Shown here one piece after another: positions 26,187 through 38,815 of a stretch of 64,000 bases of DNA. The DNA is taken from contig JAYGXS010000004.1 in assembly GCA_036362985.1 (NCBI GenBank), positions 26,213,048 to 26,277,047 on the forward strand, written 5' to 3'. The stretch comes from Ligula intestinalis. Its lineage: Eukaryota > Platyhelminthes > Cestoda > Diphyllobothriidea > Diphyllobothriidae. A model generated the notes under the pieces. The model made no database searches and was not told the DNA's origin. It saw only the letters and a program-made list of their open reading frames with translations. The first letter of the stretch is position 1. The number at the start of each line of letters is the position of its first letter. The position numbers and the translations under genes were made by a program.

Positions 26187-26360
26187 CCAACACCGCAGGA
26201 CCAGATGGGCACTGTTGACTCAATGAATCAGCGCACACTCAAGGCATTTATCGATTTTTTTCTGTACGCTTCAATTTAAAGACAAAATTCTGAGAACATA
26301 CAAACTGTTTCTGCTACCCTTCTGTGTGTGTGTGTCTCTGATGATGGATCCGCAAAAACT
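26187..26360 (+). mobile_element. Inverted Penelope tail abutting the truncated copy
   Basis: It matches the reverse complement of 25690-25866 (shared AATCAGCGCACACTCAA, ATCGATTTTTT, CATACAAACTG, TTCTGCTACC). It carries an exact CTGATGA box at 26338-26344 followed by a GGATCC half-stem, but the GAAAC half is lost. A GT run (26323-26335) interrupts it. The tail joins the coding fragment head to head at 26186/26187. Confidence 0.7.
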
Positions 26361-27900
26361 GTGTTTCCACGCCTCACTCTATATTTGACTTTTTCTCACC
26401 ACAATCCATACCTAATCGCTTCGAGCCCTCATAAGAGAACCGATTTAAGAGTGGCCTTTCTTATTATGGAAGTGACAATAAAATATTCTTGAAACGAAAT
26501 GGTTGATGATCTCGGTAGGTGCTTGACCAACAAGCTTTAAGCCTACTCAGCAAGCCTTAATCCAGCGTAAAGGTCGAAAGTCTGCCATTTTCTCCTCGCG
26601 TTTCCATTTATGATATTGGTGGGAACTGAATATTTATAGCTCCTTCTCGCTGAACTTTGGCGCAAAACTATTAATAATACAGGAGTGGTGATGACGGGGG
26701 CCTTTCGGCAGAGGAAGATTGGGTTTCTACATTCACAATAACTCGTTTCTGCGCTAGATGTTTGTTTTAATGTATCAGAAAATGCCCGTTTTAAGTAGTT
26801 CGGGAATTTATGCACCCTCTTCCGTACTGCCATATAGCTTAGTCTTAAAAAACTCAAGTAAACATTTTGGCTAAAGTTTCCTTAGGTGTACAAACCTCAT
26901 TTGCTGGCTTGCCGCTCATCCATTGCTCCTCTAGTATGTGACCGTGACACACTCCAGCTAACACTTGAACATAAGAACCATCGGTAATGGTAGCACCGAT
27001 CTCAGTATTTACAACAACTTAGTATTAACAACTTAATAACAACAACAGCAGCAGTAGTATTTTCATATTAATGCTGCCGGTAATGGTAATGTTAGCAGTC
27101 TTAGTCGTAGTGGTGATAAAAATGGAAATTATAGTACCGATATTACAAACTACGTTGATGGGTGCTTCACTGATCACATGCTAGTCGTGCTCTGCCTTGA
27201 AGCTTACTCTCGAGCCCCGCCAGGAGTGGTACAGCAGCCCACCAGCTCGTTGTCTTGCTGGTTTAAATCGGGTGGATGAAAACAACACGAGACAATAACG
27301 AGACTCACTCATCCCATTCTGCCTCGGAGTTCATTCTCGAGCTCCACCACCTAGCGCACGGCCGCCCGTTTTATGCGTAGCAGTAATGATAGTGCTGGCA
27401 GCAGAAATAGTAGTAGTACTTTTAGTAATATTGGTAGCACTTATAATAGTAGATGTAATACTGGTATATGTGTTGACCCTCTACTAAAATTATGCCATGA
27501 ATCATTGCCAAGTTTATGCTTCCTCCGAACAAAAATATAATTTGGTCTGATAGACACAGCACTTTCATAATTGGTCGGATTTTTCAAATCTCGGACGTCA
27601 GGCATGCAGATAATGTCTATGAAATGGACATTTATGACATTTGGGCGGTTTAATGATGGTCATCCTGGGTTTCTACCGGCCGGTAAGTGCACCTGACGGA
27701 AAACGTGTAGGTCATTGCAAACGCGAATAGCCAGCACCCATTTTGTGGTCCGTTCGGCATTCACGGTCAAGCTTCAGGCTCTCTAGGTCACCTTGGGGAC
27801 AGTGTTGCACTAACACCTTAGTTCAGTCGATCGGGAAAGTGCGCGTTTGCAGGCACCACTCTGGGTCACCTCTGTTGGGTTCGGCAGCAACAGCAACGCC
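26361..27900. other. Unrecognised stretch with degenerate trinucleotide repeats
   Basis: 27020-27130 and 27380-27470 are rich in AGT/GTA/CAG triplets on the way to decay. 27188-27222 and 27328-27362 are related to each other (CTCTGCCT-GAAG-TTACTCTCGAGC type). No gene is supported. Confidence 0.4.
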
Positions 27901-27990
27901 TGTCTGTGCGGTTGGACTGGAACATGGAAATAAGTACTTTAGTCGCTTGATGTTTCGGATTCATGGTTGAGTCGTCGGCACAAAGAGAAA
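27900..27990 (-). mobile_element. Penelope tail relic with hammerhead-like footprint
   Basis: On the minus strand: CCGACGA (a changed CTGANGA), a weak GACTC/GAATC stem, then CGAAAC, ATCAAG, and TAAAGTAC further on. The spacing equals that in the tails near 20.0 and 25.7 kb. No adjacent coding sequence was found. Confidence 0.4.
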
Positions 27991-28129
27991 GGCACATTGA
28001 GTGCACTATTTAACCCAGAAGCTTATCATTTAACTGCATAAGTATCGGTTGCTAGGGCATGCATGAGACTTTGATCACCATGTGTTTATCGCGCAGTTTA
28101 GTCACTTGCACAGCACATGCGTGGCCAGT

Positions 28130-28330
28130 CAGCTGTGAATGGTCGAGCTATCGCAGTGAGTTAACCTAAATGATAGGACCCTTGAAGTTGCGATCTTCAG
28201 GCCCGGTTCCGTAGGGGAAGAAAAAAAGGGAGACGTCAGGTGTGAGGTAGAGCGTATTCTGTACAGAAGTAGTGAAAAATAGGTTTGAGGAAGTTTACTG
28301 TCGGGCGAGTGCACAAAAATTTTTGAGGGG
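28130..28330 (+). repeat. Old repeat R6, copy 1
   Basis: It aligns loosely with 35220-35370 (CAGGCC-GTCC-TAGGGGAAGA, GTATTCTG-ACA, GAAGAATAG-TTG). No coding capacity; class unknown. Confidence 0.35.
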
Positions 28331-29379
28331 GCACGCGGGCGCGGGAGTTGTCACAATTGTCTCCAGTGATGCCAAGTGTGAGTCAGCCTCAAAGAGATGA
28401 TTGGCCAAACTGGATTGGCGTCTGCTTACAAGTGTGTACTTGCTACCAGTCATGAGAGGTTAAAAGCTGGACTTGCTCGTGAGAAATCAGCGTCAGGTGA
28501 CGTAATGATGACTCATTGATTATCTTGTCCACGCAGTATCTCATAGCCAGGTATGCTGCAGGTGGATCTGTACGTTTATTGGTGACTTTGCGTCAATGAA
28601 CTGCCAAACGAGGGGCTGACGACTCGTGATTGTCACTTCCGGTAGGTAGTTAAACTTTTAAAATACAAAGTATTGCGTATTTTTGCAGTCTGGGCCGCAG
28701 TTAGTGAGTTCACGTAACTCACTATCACTACTGACACGTATACAGATGTTCAAACCGGGACTGCCCTTTTTGTCGCCCTATTATGGTTTCTGTACCCGCA
28801 GTTACTTAGAATAATTTGGACGATCCCGTAAGGGCATCCCTTGCGATTTGATCTCGGGATCTGAAAATGTCCTCCTCTGATGTTGTGTTGAACTTGAAAA
28901 CAGATTAATAAAGCCGTCACTATACTAGCTATTCAATTTTGCTCAGCTACTACTGAAAACTAAAAATTATACGTGTTTAAAATACACCTGGCTTTCCGAT
29001 TTGAACTGTATTATGGAATTAATCAAAGTTTGCTTATTCTTCGTAACCAAGTAAACGTAAATCCACTCAGATCCACTGAAGTGGGCCTTGATGAAGTACA
29101 TAGGCTGAAGATATTGTGTCTTAAATTTTTGCTTTTAATGTCAACTTCTATTTTGCTTTCAGAAGTGACCTTCCCTTTGTTTCCCGCAGGGAAAACTTTG
29201 AACATTTGACTCGAATTGATAATGTAGAAGGTTTTGCTAGCTACAATAGTGGTCTCATTCTGACGCTAATAATATACTTATTTGACCAAACTTTTTTTAC
29301 CACACCAAGATAAAAAAACGTTAATAAGGCGCGAATATGTACAGTTGAGATGGACGCTCACAGCAAACTTTATAAAATT
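28331..29379. other. Stretch without recognised features
   Basis: AT-rich, with short ORFs only (for example 28973-29209). Nothing resembling a gene or classified repeat was seen. Confidence 0.4.
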
Positions 29380-29880
29380 GGTAGTATGCGGCGAGACACA
29401 CTTTTCTGTGGCACACTTTCCGCTTATGTTTAATTTAGAAACGGAACAGACAGAAGATTAATGGTTTGCGTGTAATCTAAGTATATGGTCGGCCACTCTG
29501 TAGTGCATTTGAAATCTTAGAATGGAGCCTTAACATTTTTAAATACAACGGAACACGTTCTAATATAAAGGGAACACCAACTGACTTTCAGGAAAAGCAC
29601 AAACCAGCCAAAGTACCCTTTTTTATTTGACGTTACCTTGAAAAAAGGAAGTTACGCAGATATTCTTCAAAGTGTTTTTGTATAACGAGCTACCTTAGTA
29701 GAAAAAGGTCTTAATTGACCTGAGACATATTTGTTTCGAACGTTCGCTGTGAACGTTCATTTCTCGCCATAATTACTTCTTGGTGTTTTGATGAATCTAC
29801 CTACGAAAGAATATCGAAAAACTCACTTTCTCCGTTACTGCTTTTACAAAATTTCTTATTTTTAAAGTTTTGCTAAACAC
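29380..29880 (+). repeat. Repeat R3, copy 2
   Basis: It is collinear with 30560-31150: TTTCCGCT, AGAAACG, AGAAGATTA, GGTCACTTTTC-like, GCATTTG-AATCTTAGAA, GGAGCCTTAA, CAGGAAAA and GACGTTACCTTG in order. Divergence is high. No ORF is conserved between copies, so it is probably a non-coding element or segmental duplicate. Confidence 0.6.
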
Positions 29881-30559
29881 GTCAAACAGAGTCTCAAGTC
29901 ATGGTAGAAGCTTTAAGAGACGAGGAAAGTCACAACGGACCCCAGGCTGTCACTACATCCGTGTTTGGGTAAACCTTTGTGCAGGCAGCCCACGTGCGGC
30001 TGAGCCCAAGTTATATGAACAGGTACAACAAAGGACCTAGCTCATACAATGTCATGATCTAAATTCGAGTGGGTAGTTAAGCGCACATTTGCTCTCGTTA
30101 TTTTGATTGGTAAGTTAGAGTTGGGACTCATAAAGACTTCAGCAAAACAAAACTGCATGAGCGAAAATGGGCATGCTATTGGCAATATCCGAGGTCGGTG
30201 AAGATCCAACAAACTTTTTAGGCTACCTTACGTGACAGAACAAAATAGACTTTTTGTGCATTTTGCCATTCAAGCATAGCTATCTAAATACAAAGGTTTT
30301 ACAGAAATTCCCTCTGAAACTTGAAAAACTTATCTTCGATCAATGCAACCAGGTGAGAAAAGGTTTGCGAATCATATTTTTCCAGAAGACAGAAAAAATC
30401 AGCTTCAGGAATGATTTTTGTTGTCAATTTCTAAGTGATTTTGCCATAAATCGCAGCAATAAGATAGTTGGAATGTACTTTACTTTATTACATCGATGCT
30501 AAGGATGGTAGGAAAAATACGCATGCTTTTTGTCCGTGGAGATGGATCCCCGAAACAAG

Positions 30560-31150
30560 CTATTTTAAATTAGACACATGCGGCAAAATACTTTTTTTGC
30601 ATAATATCGTTTCCGCTAGTGCGTAATTAAGAAACGCAAAGGACGAAAGATTAGCAGTTTTCGCAAAATCGTAGTATACATTCGGTCACTTTTCCAGCGC
30701 ATTTGCAATCTTAGAACAGAGCCTTAAAAACAATCAACTTAAACGAAAAGCGCTCTAATAAAGAGAGGAACGTGGACTCTTTCATTTTTAGCAGATGCTT
30801 TATCACAAAATTTCAGGAAAATCAAAAGAACTGATCATATTTTCCCATTTTTTCTATGACGTTACGTTGGTAAATGATGCAAGCAGGTTTCAGCTGACTA
30901 TATACTGAAATTTTTCTCAAAGATGTTGCCTACCAAAAACGTTTTTAAAAATTAATCTTGGGTTATTGTAACAACTGACGTTTGCCATAGGTTTTTCTTT
31001 TTCTCAGCAATGAATTTTCACTTTTGTATTATTCTACAAACGTAATCCAAATTACCCTCTTCATAGTAAAATATATCTAAAAACTCTCTTCCTTGATAAG
31101 CGCTTTTAACGTAAATTTTATTTAGAAGGTTCTGATAAACACATGGAACA
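30560..31150 (+). repeat. Repeat R3, copy 3
   Basis: It is the partner of 29380-29880 in the same orientation, about 1.2 kb downstream. It carries extra bases around 30775-30800. The pair forms a spaced direct repeat. Confidence 0.6.
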
Positions 31151-31728
31151 GATCCTAAATCTTACTTTGGCGGAAATTCTCATTCTACGATTGGAAACTT
31201 AAACTAGCAGCAACTGGTTATAAGTCCTCCAGTATCAGGCTGCAGAAAGCATGAAAACGTGGAAAATCCTTAACTTGTTTCCAGAATTCCAATAAATGGC
31301 TAGAACTCACTGTTATCCCAAGGCAGGAATACCTACATAGCCATAAATGTAGAGGAAAGTTCGTGTGATGAAAAAATGGTACGTTTGACATTTAAAATCA
31401 CAATTTCATTTACATTTGCTGGTCACAGCTACAGCGACGTTTCATGTTTTTGGAATTTTGAGTTTTTTTGAAGGTTACTATTTCTGAATACAGCAGTTGT
31501 AATTTAATGTTTCCTTTATTGTTTAAATTTGCTAAAGGTTTTTTTATCATTTTAAAATGTTCGCCTATGCGCTACTTCCGCTTCGCTAGAAATTATCAAT
31601 CTTGCGAAAAAATTCGGCATTTTGTACATGTTAGGTCACATACTCTAATTTGACCTCCCCGCTTGTACACTCTAAGGTCAGGGTTAACCACCCCGATGGA
31701 AAAGAAGTCATCTGCATAATTCATAGGT

Positions 31729-31907
31729 TCAACGTTTATTTGGCCAAGATATGCCTTCAGCAATTCATTATAAGACCAGTGCATTTGTAGGAATACTGAA
31801 AATCATACAGTTGGACTGGATTACTAAGTGTCCTTTGATTACAATTAATCGTTTTCACACCGCCCGCAGGGCGATCTCGGCATTTAGACGCCCTTGTGTT
31901 GGAAGCT
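31729..31907 (-). mobile_element. Penelope family 2 tail, 3' end of coding relic
   Basis: On the minus strand it follows the family 2 coding relic and matches, inverted, 32727-32897 (GTGAAAACGAT, AACTGTATGATTTTC, TTGCTGAA-GCATAT, CCAAATAA). It marks the 3' end of the element. Confidence 0.65.
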
Positions 31908-31989
31908 GGGCAGATAAGGAAATTAGGATAGGGTGTGAGCATTGGTCATGGGCCAGGTACGTGGAGGGAGTATTACTGTCATTTGCACG

Positions 31990-32726
31990 AACTGAACGAA
32001 TGTCACTGGGGATGAGGAAGATCTGCGATCGTCTCCTGGCGTCGGCGTCGGCCACGGAATTGAAACTGCTTGTGTCAGCGTCTTCTGACAATAAAGTACT
32101 GGATTTAATAGTCATATAGCCACTAACTTCGATGTTACCAGCTCCGTCGGTGTAGGCTCTTGCAGAAGTTGGTTACCGTCCGCTAGACAACTTGAAAGGC
32201 AACATTGATATCGACTGGCTGATTCGTGTCTACAAGGTGTGCGAGAACGGAACCCAAAATCGATCAAGTTTCACCTTTGTTTAACCAGACCGGCACGTGT
32301 TCACGTAACCTCTTTTCCTGACGTCTGGATGTTCGGCACATGTATCCTGCTCTACAGGAGCAAGTGAAAGAATAAGTGCCCACAGATGGGGCCTTCAACT
32401 GACATTGATCTTTCCCTCCCAATCATAGGAAAGGAAAGTTCATGAAGAACACGCGTAAGTTCGTTGCGGGAAAAACGCTAGTGATCGCAGCTTTCAACCG
32501 GTATTCTATCACCTCGCTTGTTGCGTCGCCTAAAGGCAGTCTTATTAACACGCCTTTTCTTTCTGCGTTTAAGACTGCAGGATTTTTGGTGCATTCCTCA
32601 GTATTCCGGAGGATGAACCTTTCTGGGTACCCATTTTCAACAAGCGCGTTCTGCATCTGTTGGAATTCTGCTCCGACAGTTTCAAGGGGGAGGGCAGGGC
32701 TGTGAAAGTTGACATATTGTCTCCCA
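31990..32726 (-). pseudogene. Penelope-like element fragment, family 2, linker plus GIY-YIG
   Basis: Read on the minus strand from 32726: the linker between reverse transcriptase and nuclease (ETVGAEFQQMQNAL, NGYPERFI, ERKGVLIRLPLGD, IEYRLKAAI). A decayed GIY-YIG domain follows (GTYSFTCSCRAGYMCRT, RREKRLREHVPVWL-like) in which YIG reads YMC, so the catalytic fold is damaged. The C-terminal part has LVDTNQPVDINVAFQVV and NPVLYCQKTLTQAVSIPWP. Several stops and frameshifts break it. This family differs clearly from family 1 and matches the relic at 11.1 kb. Confidence 0.75.
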
Positions 32727-32897
32727 TCCCCAGCGCAATGACCTGTACGTGCCGGTCTCGCCATGCGAGCAGCGTGAAAACGATGAGTTGTAATTAAAGG
32801 ACTGTTATTAACCGCGCCCAACTGTATGATTTTCATCAGCCCTGCAATTATTCTGGCCCAGTGATGATTTGCTGAAAGCATATGGTTGCCAAATAAG
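32727..32897 (+). mobile_element. Inverted Penelope family 2 tail at the 5' truncation
   Basis: It is the reverse complement of the element's own 3' tail at 31729-31907, joined head to head to the truncated coding part. A minus-strand ORF (32423-32881) runs through the join and would give a false chimeric N-terminus. Confidence 0.7.
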
Positions 32898-33689
32898 CTT
32901 TTAGATTAAATATGGGAAAATCTCAATTGCGACTTTCCGGGCATTTGATCACCATGCATATACACAAACAGAAGCTGGCGATGATAAGTCGAGAGGGCAT
33001 TCCCGGGTAATCACACATGCACTAAACACAGGTATACATTTGTATGGAAACAAAACTCCCATCACTGCTGCCTATCAAACAAAGGAAGGCTGCACGTACC
33101 TGGAATCAGCGCTTTCAGATAAAGCAGGCATCATTAGGCATATCGATTTGAATGACACACACACACAAAGATAATTCTAAGGAACGAATCGAGCCAGCTC
33201 GGTACAATCCTGAAACGGCTAAATTGAATGCAATTGGCGCGCATTAGCGTAAATTCCAATCAAGCTTGAGATGTATTTTTTGGTTCGGTTAAATGGTTAA
33301 CTGGGGCTGCAAATTGTGCTTATCTCTGATAGCGACCTGGAAAACCAGTCTCCAAAATGTGTACAGCAAAGATTTTTGACCTTAAATAATTTGACCTCTG
33401 TATGCTTAAATTTGCTAACATGGCGGTCCCTTTTGTGTGCTATGTACGGAGCTTGTGTGTGGTCATCTCTAATGTGGAGGGTATTAATTTTGAGCTTATT
33501 CAGCCTTTATTCTGGGGTCAGATTTCAAGCGAAGCTAATCAACCTAGCTAGATTGTCGTGACCCTACTTCTGGCACTCGATCACGAACTGGTGCTCATAA
33601 AGCATTTTGCCAAGACGTTTGTCCTTGCATCACAGTTTTGGTATGATATGCTGTAGAACGCTTCTAATTGTTCTGGCAGTGGTAGTGGT
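32898..33689. other. Stretch without recognised features
   Basis: A CA run is at 33159-33167. The ORF 33316-33561 has no resemblance to a known family. Confidence 0.4.
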
Positions 33690-34560
33690 TTTTTGGGTCT
33701 TATGACTTGCTATCTAAAGATATCTCCGGCTTATGAGCCATACCCATCCCTAATGGTTTCAGAATTCTTGCCATCACCTCTGATACCTTCTTCGCATAAG
33801 AGTTTGTGGGCCAGACCTTGGTTCTTTCACTTGTTTTACCTCGCAAGGTGGGGCTACTTAAGACACTTGCGTATAAAGTACTTTGGATAACCGTTGGCTT
33901 AAAATGTGGCATGCAAGTACTTAAGCTGCCTAACATCTTCGCTGAAGTATGTTTGAACGCGTTGAAAGAGGATTCTGTCATAACTGCGCATGTGACCAAC
34001 ATGTAGGTTGATTCTTCAGTGGAGGTTGCGCATGGCTTTCGTTATCTTATAGTAGACTGTTGTCCTTTTTGTACCGCCTGCCAGTTTTATCACTTGTACG
34101 TCGGGAAAGGATTGCTGATTGTTGACTTCTTCTTCCACTATGAATAGGCTGTCAGAAAAGATGGAATGGAACAGTGTCCTCAAAGTCTGCACTCTGCTCC
34201 TCTTTATGACAGTGAAAGTGTCTTTGACGTAGCTCGCTAAGAACAGAAAGAGGCGAGCCCATCGGTTTCCCCTTTTTTATTTCCAAGATCTGGTCATTGA
34301 ATGTGAGGAAAGTTTTTAGACACAATTCCAGGAGCTTGATGCTATGCACTCGCTTGGGCTGTTAAGAAATTTCATCGTATTTGTCTTGAAGATAGTTAGA
34401 CCGGGTGATATAGAGGTAAGCAACCAGATCACGCCAAACGAAACCATCACCTCGTCAGCCTCTACACCCAGATGTTGGATGCGGGCCAAACACTCTTTAA
34501 TAGACTTCAGTGTCCACTCTGTACCCCCAGGAAAGCAACAAAGTCGCTGCTAGAGCCATT
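33690..34560 (-). pseudogene. Penelope-like element fragment with reverse transcriptase core
   Basis: Read on the minus strand from 34560: CLARIQHLGVEADEVMVSFG (RT motif A region, with Gly where the catalytic Asp is expected), LLTSISPGL, then FNDQILEIKKGKPMGSPLS (the PMGSPLS box typical of Penelope-like RTs). A frameshifted FIVEEEVNNQQSFPDVQV follows, then KITKAMRNLH, DRILFQRVQT and VSEVMARILKPLGMGMAHK, which parallels the linker in the 20.8-kb copy. The GIY-YIG domain is not detected. Stops and frameshifts are many. Older than the 20-kb copy. Confidence 0.75.
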
Positions 34561-35219
34561 ATGCCATCCCAAAATGTGGTGCCACGTCTGGACATGATAG
34601 CCAAACATCGTTGTATTTTAGCGAACATACGTATCAAAAGTGCATACAGTCAGTTAACTAAGTAAATAAAAGAGCAAAAATAGAATACAGTTCAAACATA
34701 GTCTCATAGCACCATGCGCACCTGAGCCTCTTCTAAGGACTAGCGTTCCATGAAGGATGTAGTTATCGAACAGCCCTCAGTTCGACAATACATTCCAAAA
34801 CAGTTCCATATGAATTTACTGTAATATTTCCAGGAAATTTCACTGATTAGAGGGCGGCAGCATTCCTAGGTCGATAGTTGATCTGGTTTGTGGTCTTGTC
34901 TTGTCATCGGATGCGGTGCCTAACTCTGGACGACGTAAGACCAGTTGATATTTATGTGCACTAGCTATCAGGCCTCAGTGGTTATTCCACTCGGGAATTT
35001 GAACAAGATTTATCTGGGTATGTTAAAAGTCGCATATCTGACCCAAAATTTTAATGTCACATGCGGTCGTAAGATAGTTGTGCGAATTAACCCAAAGAGG
35101 TCGGTCATGTAGGTTAAAAATAAAAATCACACTGATACATACCCTTCTGAAACATCGTTATACATTGTCATTCCCGGTGCGCTTACTTCTCCTCTGCGCA
35201 TACCGAAGGTCTATCGAGG
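34561..35219. other. Stretch without recognised features
   Basis: No ORF or repeat partner of note. It may contain the undetected 5' part of the Penelope relic on its left. Confidence 0.35.
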
Positions 35220-35370
35220 GCGTTGCGGCCAATAAGGTTAACCCTAACGGCTGCCCTCTGCCAGGCCTAGTCCCTTAGGAGAAGAGAGAAGTCATCGTAA
35301 GGCCAGATTGGTATATTCTGAACACAGACGTTGAAGAATAGTTTGTAGGAGATTTAATTGTCAGAAAACA
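35220..35370 (+). repeat. Old repeat R6, copy 2
   Basis: Partner of 28130-28330; low similarity, non-coding. Confidence 0.35.
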
Positions 35371-37429
35371 GTCCTTCCACTACAGCGGCGTGACCCCAAG
35401 TGATGGCTAGGCCGCAGACACCACATCGAGTTCTGTGTCCAGAGGGGTTGAAGCCAACCTACAAATGAGGCTAGTCTACTAAAGCGGACATCTCGATAGA
35501 CGGCTTGAGGTCACGCTACTGTGGGTTAAGGCCAGGACAAGAGATAAGGTGCACACGTTTGCGACTGGTCCGAGGCAAGTCGAGTATTGCCTTTGCTCGA
35601 GGTCCAATGCTCTGAGTGACCTCGTCTGTGGTGGCTTCAGGGCGTCGGACAGCAGCATCAACCACTGCAGGTCGTATAACCCAATAATTCGGATGACTGC
35701 ATCAGAGCTTTTCGGTCGGTCAAAGATCAGAAAGGTCAGAAAGTACGGCCGTAACATAATGCTTACGACCTAGCTTCGGAATTCGAATAGCAGTTTAGGT
35801 CAGAGTCTCATAAGACATGATCACCCTGTAAATAATCCATGAATCTTACAGTTGTGTTGTCTTCCAGGGGGTAGTGCATATGGCCATGGATGGCTTTAAT
35901 AGCAGCCAAATTCGAGTCACAGCCTGACCCTCGAATACCAATCGGGGTAGGAGGGCGATTGGTTGGCAATTGAGCCTGGAGCCTTGCCGTCAGCAGCGGC
36001 AGGCGATGAGCGTGCGCTGATTGGTTGGACAATTTATGCGTACCCTGAATCTTACTATTTCCTGTACATGCATGGTTTATCTGCTGCCCGCTGTTCTGAG
36101 GTTTTGCTCAGTATACTTAGCGATTCAACAGCGCACACAGATCAAGAAGTTGGCGAGATTGATCCGAAGTAAACGGATAGAATTGTCATACTTCATTTTT
36201 AAAGATTACCCTGGCCGGATTGTGTTTTTGCAAGGGCATAATTTAATGGGCACACTGTTTTAACAGCTTACCCACTCATACATTCACATTCGTTTGCATT
36301 TCTAGTGAATTTACCTACTGCGTCGGATATAGCCCCTCTCAGTGCTTCGCAGTACTTAGGGTTTCCTGCAGAGTGACGAGTCCAGCCAGATAATTAAAGC
36401 AACGTTGGAGTCATAATTTGGTCTTCTGGAAGATCACTGTAGATGGAGACAGGGCCTTATAGTTGCTAGGACTCCAGTGATACGTTCGGGGACAGTTATA
36501 TTTAGGGCTCATCACAGCTTATTTTTTGTATAACTGTCTACTTATTCCGTATTAGTAGCCCTACTTTTTACTTCTTGGCATCGGCTGTTTCCCAAGTATG
36601 ACACATTCCATCCACATACAGTATGTTACCTACCTCATGAAATTCAACGGTTTTAACAAGTAACTCGATTTTTCTCAAACGCAGCTCAAGCTAGGGCCCC
36701 CAAAGACTAACCGCAACAAAGTAATGGTCGTTCTTTAAAACAGGGCCTATTGTGATTTATGAAAAAATATAAAGTTTTATAGAAATACCAGCTATTTTAG
36801 CAAAGGAGAAAATTCCAAAAAAGTGGAAATCGGGCTTCTAGATAAACTTAAGATTCACATGTATGTTAAGGAAGCCTGTTCACGCAAAACCATCGATTGA
36901 ATAAAGCAGCACAAGTAAAATGACGTTGGAAAATAATCCTTTTTCGGATGCATATGCTTCCATATTATGTGGAATGTAATGCATGGCAGTTACCACAGAG
37001 TCCAAATTTTGAGTATGTGTTCTAACACACTTTCACGAGAACTGCTAGTTGTTACTTTCCCTTATGCATCACTTGAGTTATGCTGTACTAAGGTAACCAC
37101 GTTTTCGCTTGATATACCCCATTGGGAGATCACAGGAGTAATATATTTCTTGAGCTCACGTGCGGACATGCCATTCAGTGACTAATAAATTTAAATAGAA
37201 TAGTCAGGTGTAATTGTAAATGTGCCATTTTTGTACACTCAGAGTAATATTAATTAGCTTGATATTTCCGTTACGAAGAGGTTCAGATCTTCCTTGAAAT
37301 GCTAATTAAAAATTTACGATTTCAACTGCCTTCAGTCAATTAACAATAAATAATGACTTTATTCTATGTCCTTACCCAAACCTTCAAGATAAGATCTATC
37401 TTAAAAGCATTTACCTTAATAAATCTTTT
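35371..37429. other. Stretch without recognised features
   Basis: Short ORFs only (35549-35773, 35963-36172, 36967-37185), none with motifs. Short inverted CCAATC/GATTGG words occur near 35950-36030. Confidence 0.4.
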
Positions 37430-37790
37430 TCTTATGCAGCTCTCCGTGTGTGTCATGGATTCAGCACCACCAAAACATGTCGACTCATTGCCCAGAAAAA
37501 TGAAGGTCCACAACAAAAGTCACGAAGATTGATTTCAAGATTGTTCTTTCACAACTTATCTCTTGAAAGACAGCTTTAGTTATATATTTTGGCGTCGGAT
37601 GTCTGCGTACTTTATTTTTTGGAACATTAAGTCAAGATCAAAATGGGAAGTTATGGCCAGTTTATTGATTTCCCCAAAAATAATGAACAAATCTTCTATT
37701 ATAAATGAAACAGCTTAACTTTTTATTTAAATTGGAACATTTTTCAGTATATTTGGTTACTTTGTGGGATACGATGTGCTCCAGCCAGAT
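37430..37790 (+). repeat. Repeat R4, copy 2
   Basis: It aligns with 6180-6336 and 6520-6650 in order and lacks the Penelope tail present there. Non-coding. Confidence 0.5.
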
Positions 37791-38579
37791 AATAGACGGG
37801 AGAACATATTCCAACATGTATAAGCTAGTAGAATAGGATAAAGTGTAAAAGGCCATAGTGTCAGGGAGAATTTACTAAGGTAGAAACAAGCGTAGTATGT
37901 AAGCAATAGAAGTGACTTCCAGACGAGTGCAGGCCAGCCATGAATGATCTGGAGTCCAGAGAGTCTGCAACCCAACAGTGAGTCGTCGGCTCTGGAAGTG
38001 AATGAGCGTAAACAAGTCGTCCGCATCTCGGACTTTGGTCTAACCTTGAGAAGTGGTTGGCTAGTGAGACTAGACCGCCTTGAGAAAGCCAGACAGGAGT
38101 GACCTTGAACGGAAGCCTTGACTATGGCGTCTTGCGGCCGCGTGGTGGTCCCGCCAGACATGACTTAGTCCGCGCGGCATCCGAAGAAAGCATGACCAAG
38201 AGAGGGGGTCGCTGCAACTTCAAGGGTAAGTTCTACAATGACAAATGCAGAGCAGAGTGACAATAATATCAACGGCGATTTTTTAGAAAGCTGTATAGCA
38301 ATGTCTCGCGACAACTCACTCAAATGTGTGTTGTGTTAAGTGCCTTCAACTTTCTTGTGACTGTGCAATTGATTTAGTTGCTATATACATACACAATCCT
38401 CATTCGCATTCCTTACCTGCAACCCTTCAAATATTAAAAAATGCATTTTTAATTGGGATATAGCAAGTTACAGACTTCAAAGTGTATTAAGTTATTTTAT
38501 GACGAAACTTGGAAGATTTGAAAAATATAATTTTTTTAAGTTTAGTTTGCTCTTCTTTTTCCAAAAATAATGCGCTATC
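37791..38579. other. Stretch without recognised features
   Basis: The minus-strand ORF 37757-38161 has no resemblance to known proteins. No repeat partner was found. Confidence 0.35.
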
Positions 38580-38815
38580 TCATAATAGCAATAACATCAA
38601 TTTCAAGGACACAAAACAAAATTTTCCGTTTTTTGAACAGATATAACTCAAGCGTTCCTGCTTGTCATGAATGTTCTTTTATAATGCAACATGCACAAAC
38701 AAGAAGTTCTCTTCCACAACGTTTAATAGCGTAGAAAAATCCTCGGATATCAAGAAACGCTAGATTTCGCCCATTTTCGCTTATATTTTCTCTCAGTATG
38801 CTGATCTCAATGAAA
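38580..38815 (+). repeat. Repeat R2, copy 2
   Basis: Aligned with 6900-7310, same orientation. It ends close to where copy 1 meets the MITE. Confidence 0.5.

Noticed and set aside
32727..32881. N-terminal part of the minus ORF 32423-32881
   Set aside because: It is the inverted tail read through into the Penelope body; the chimeric protein has no biological start.
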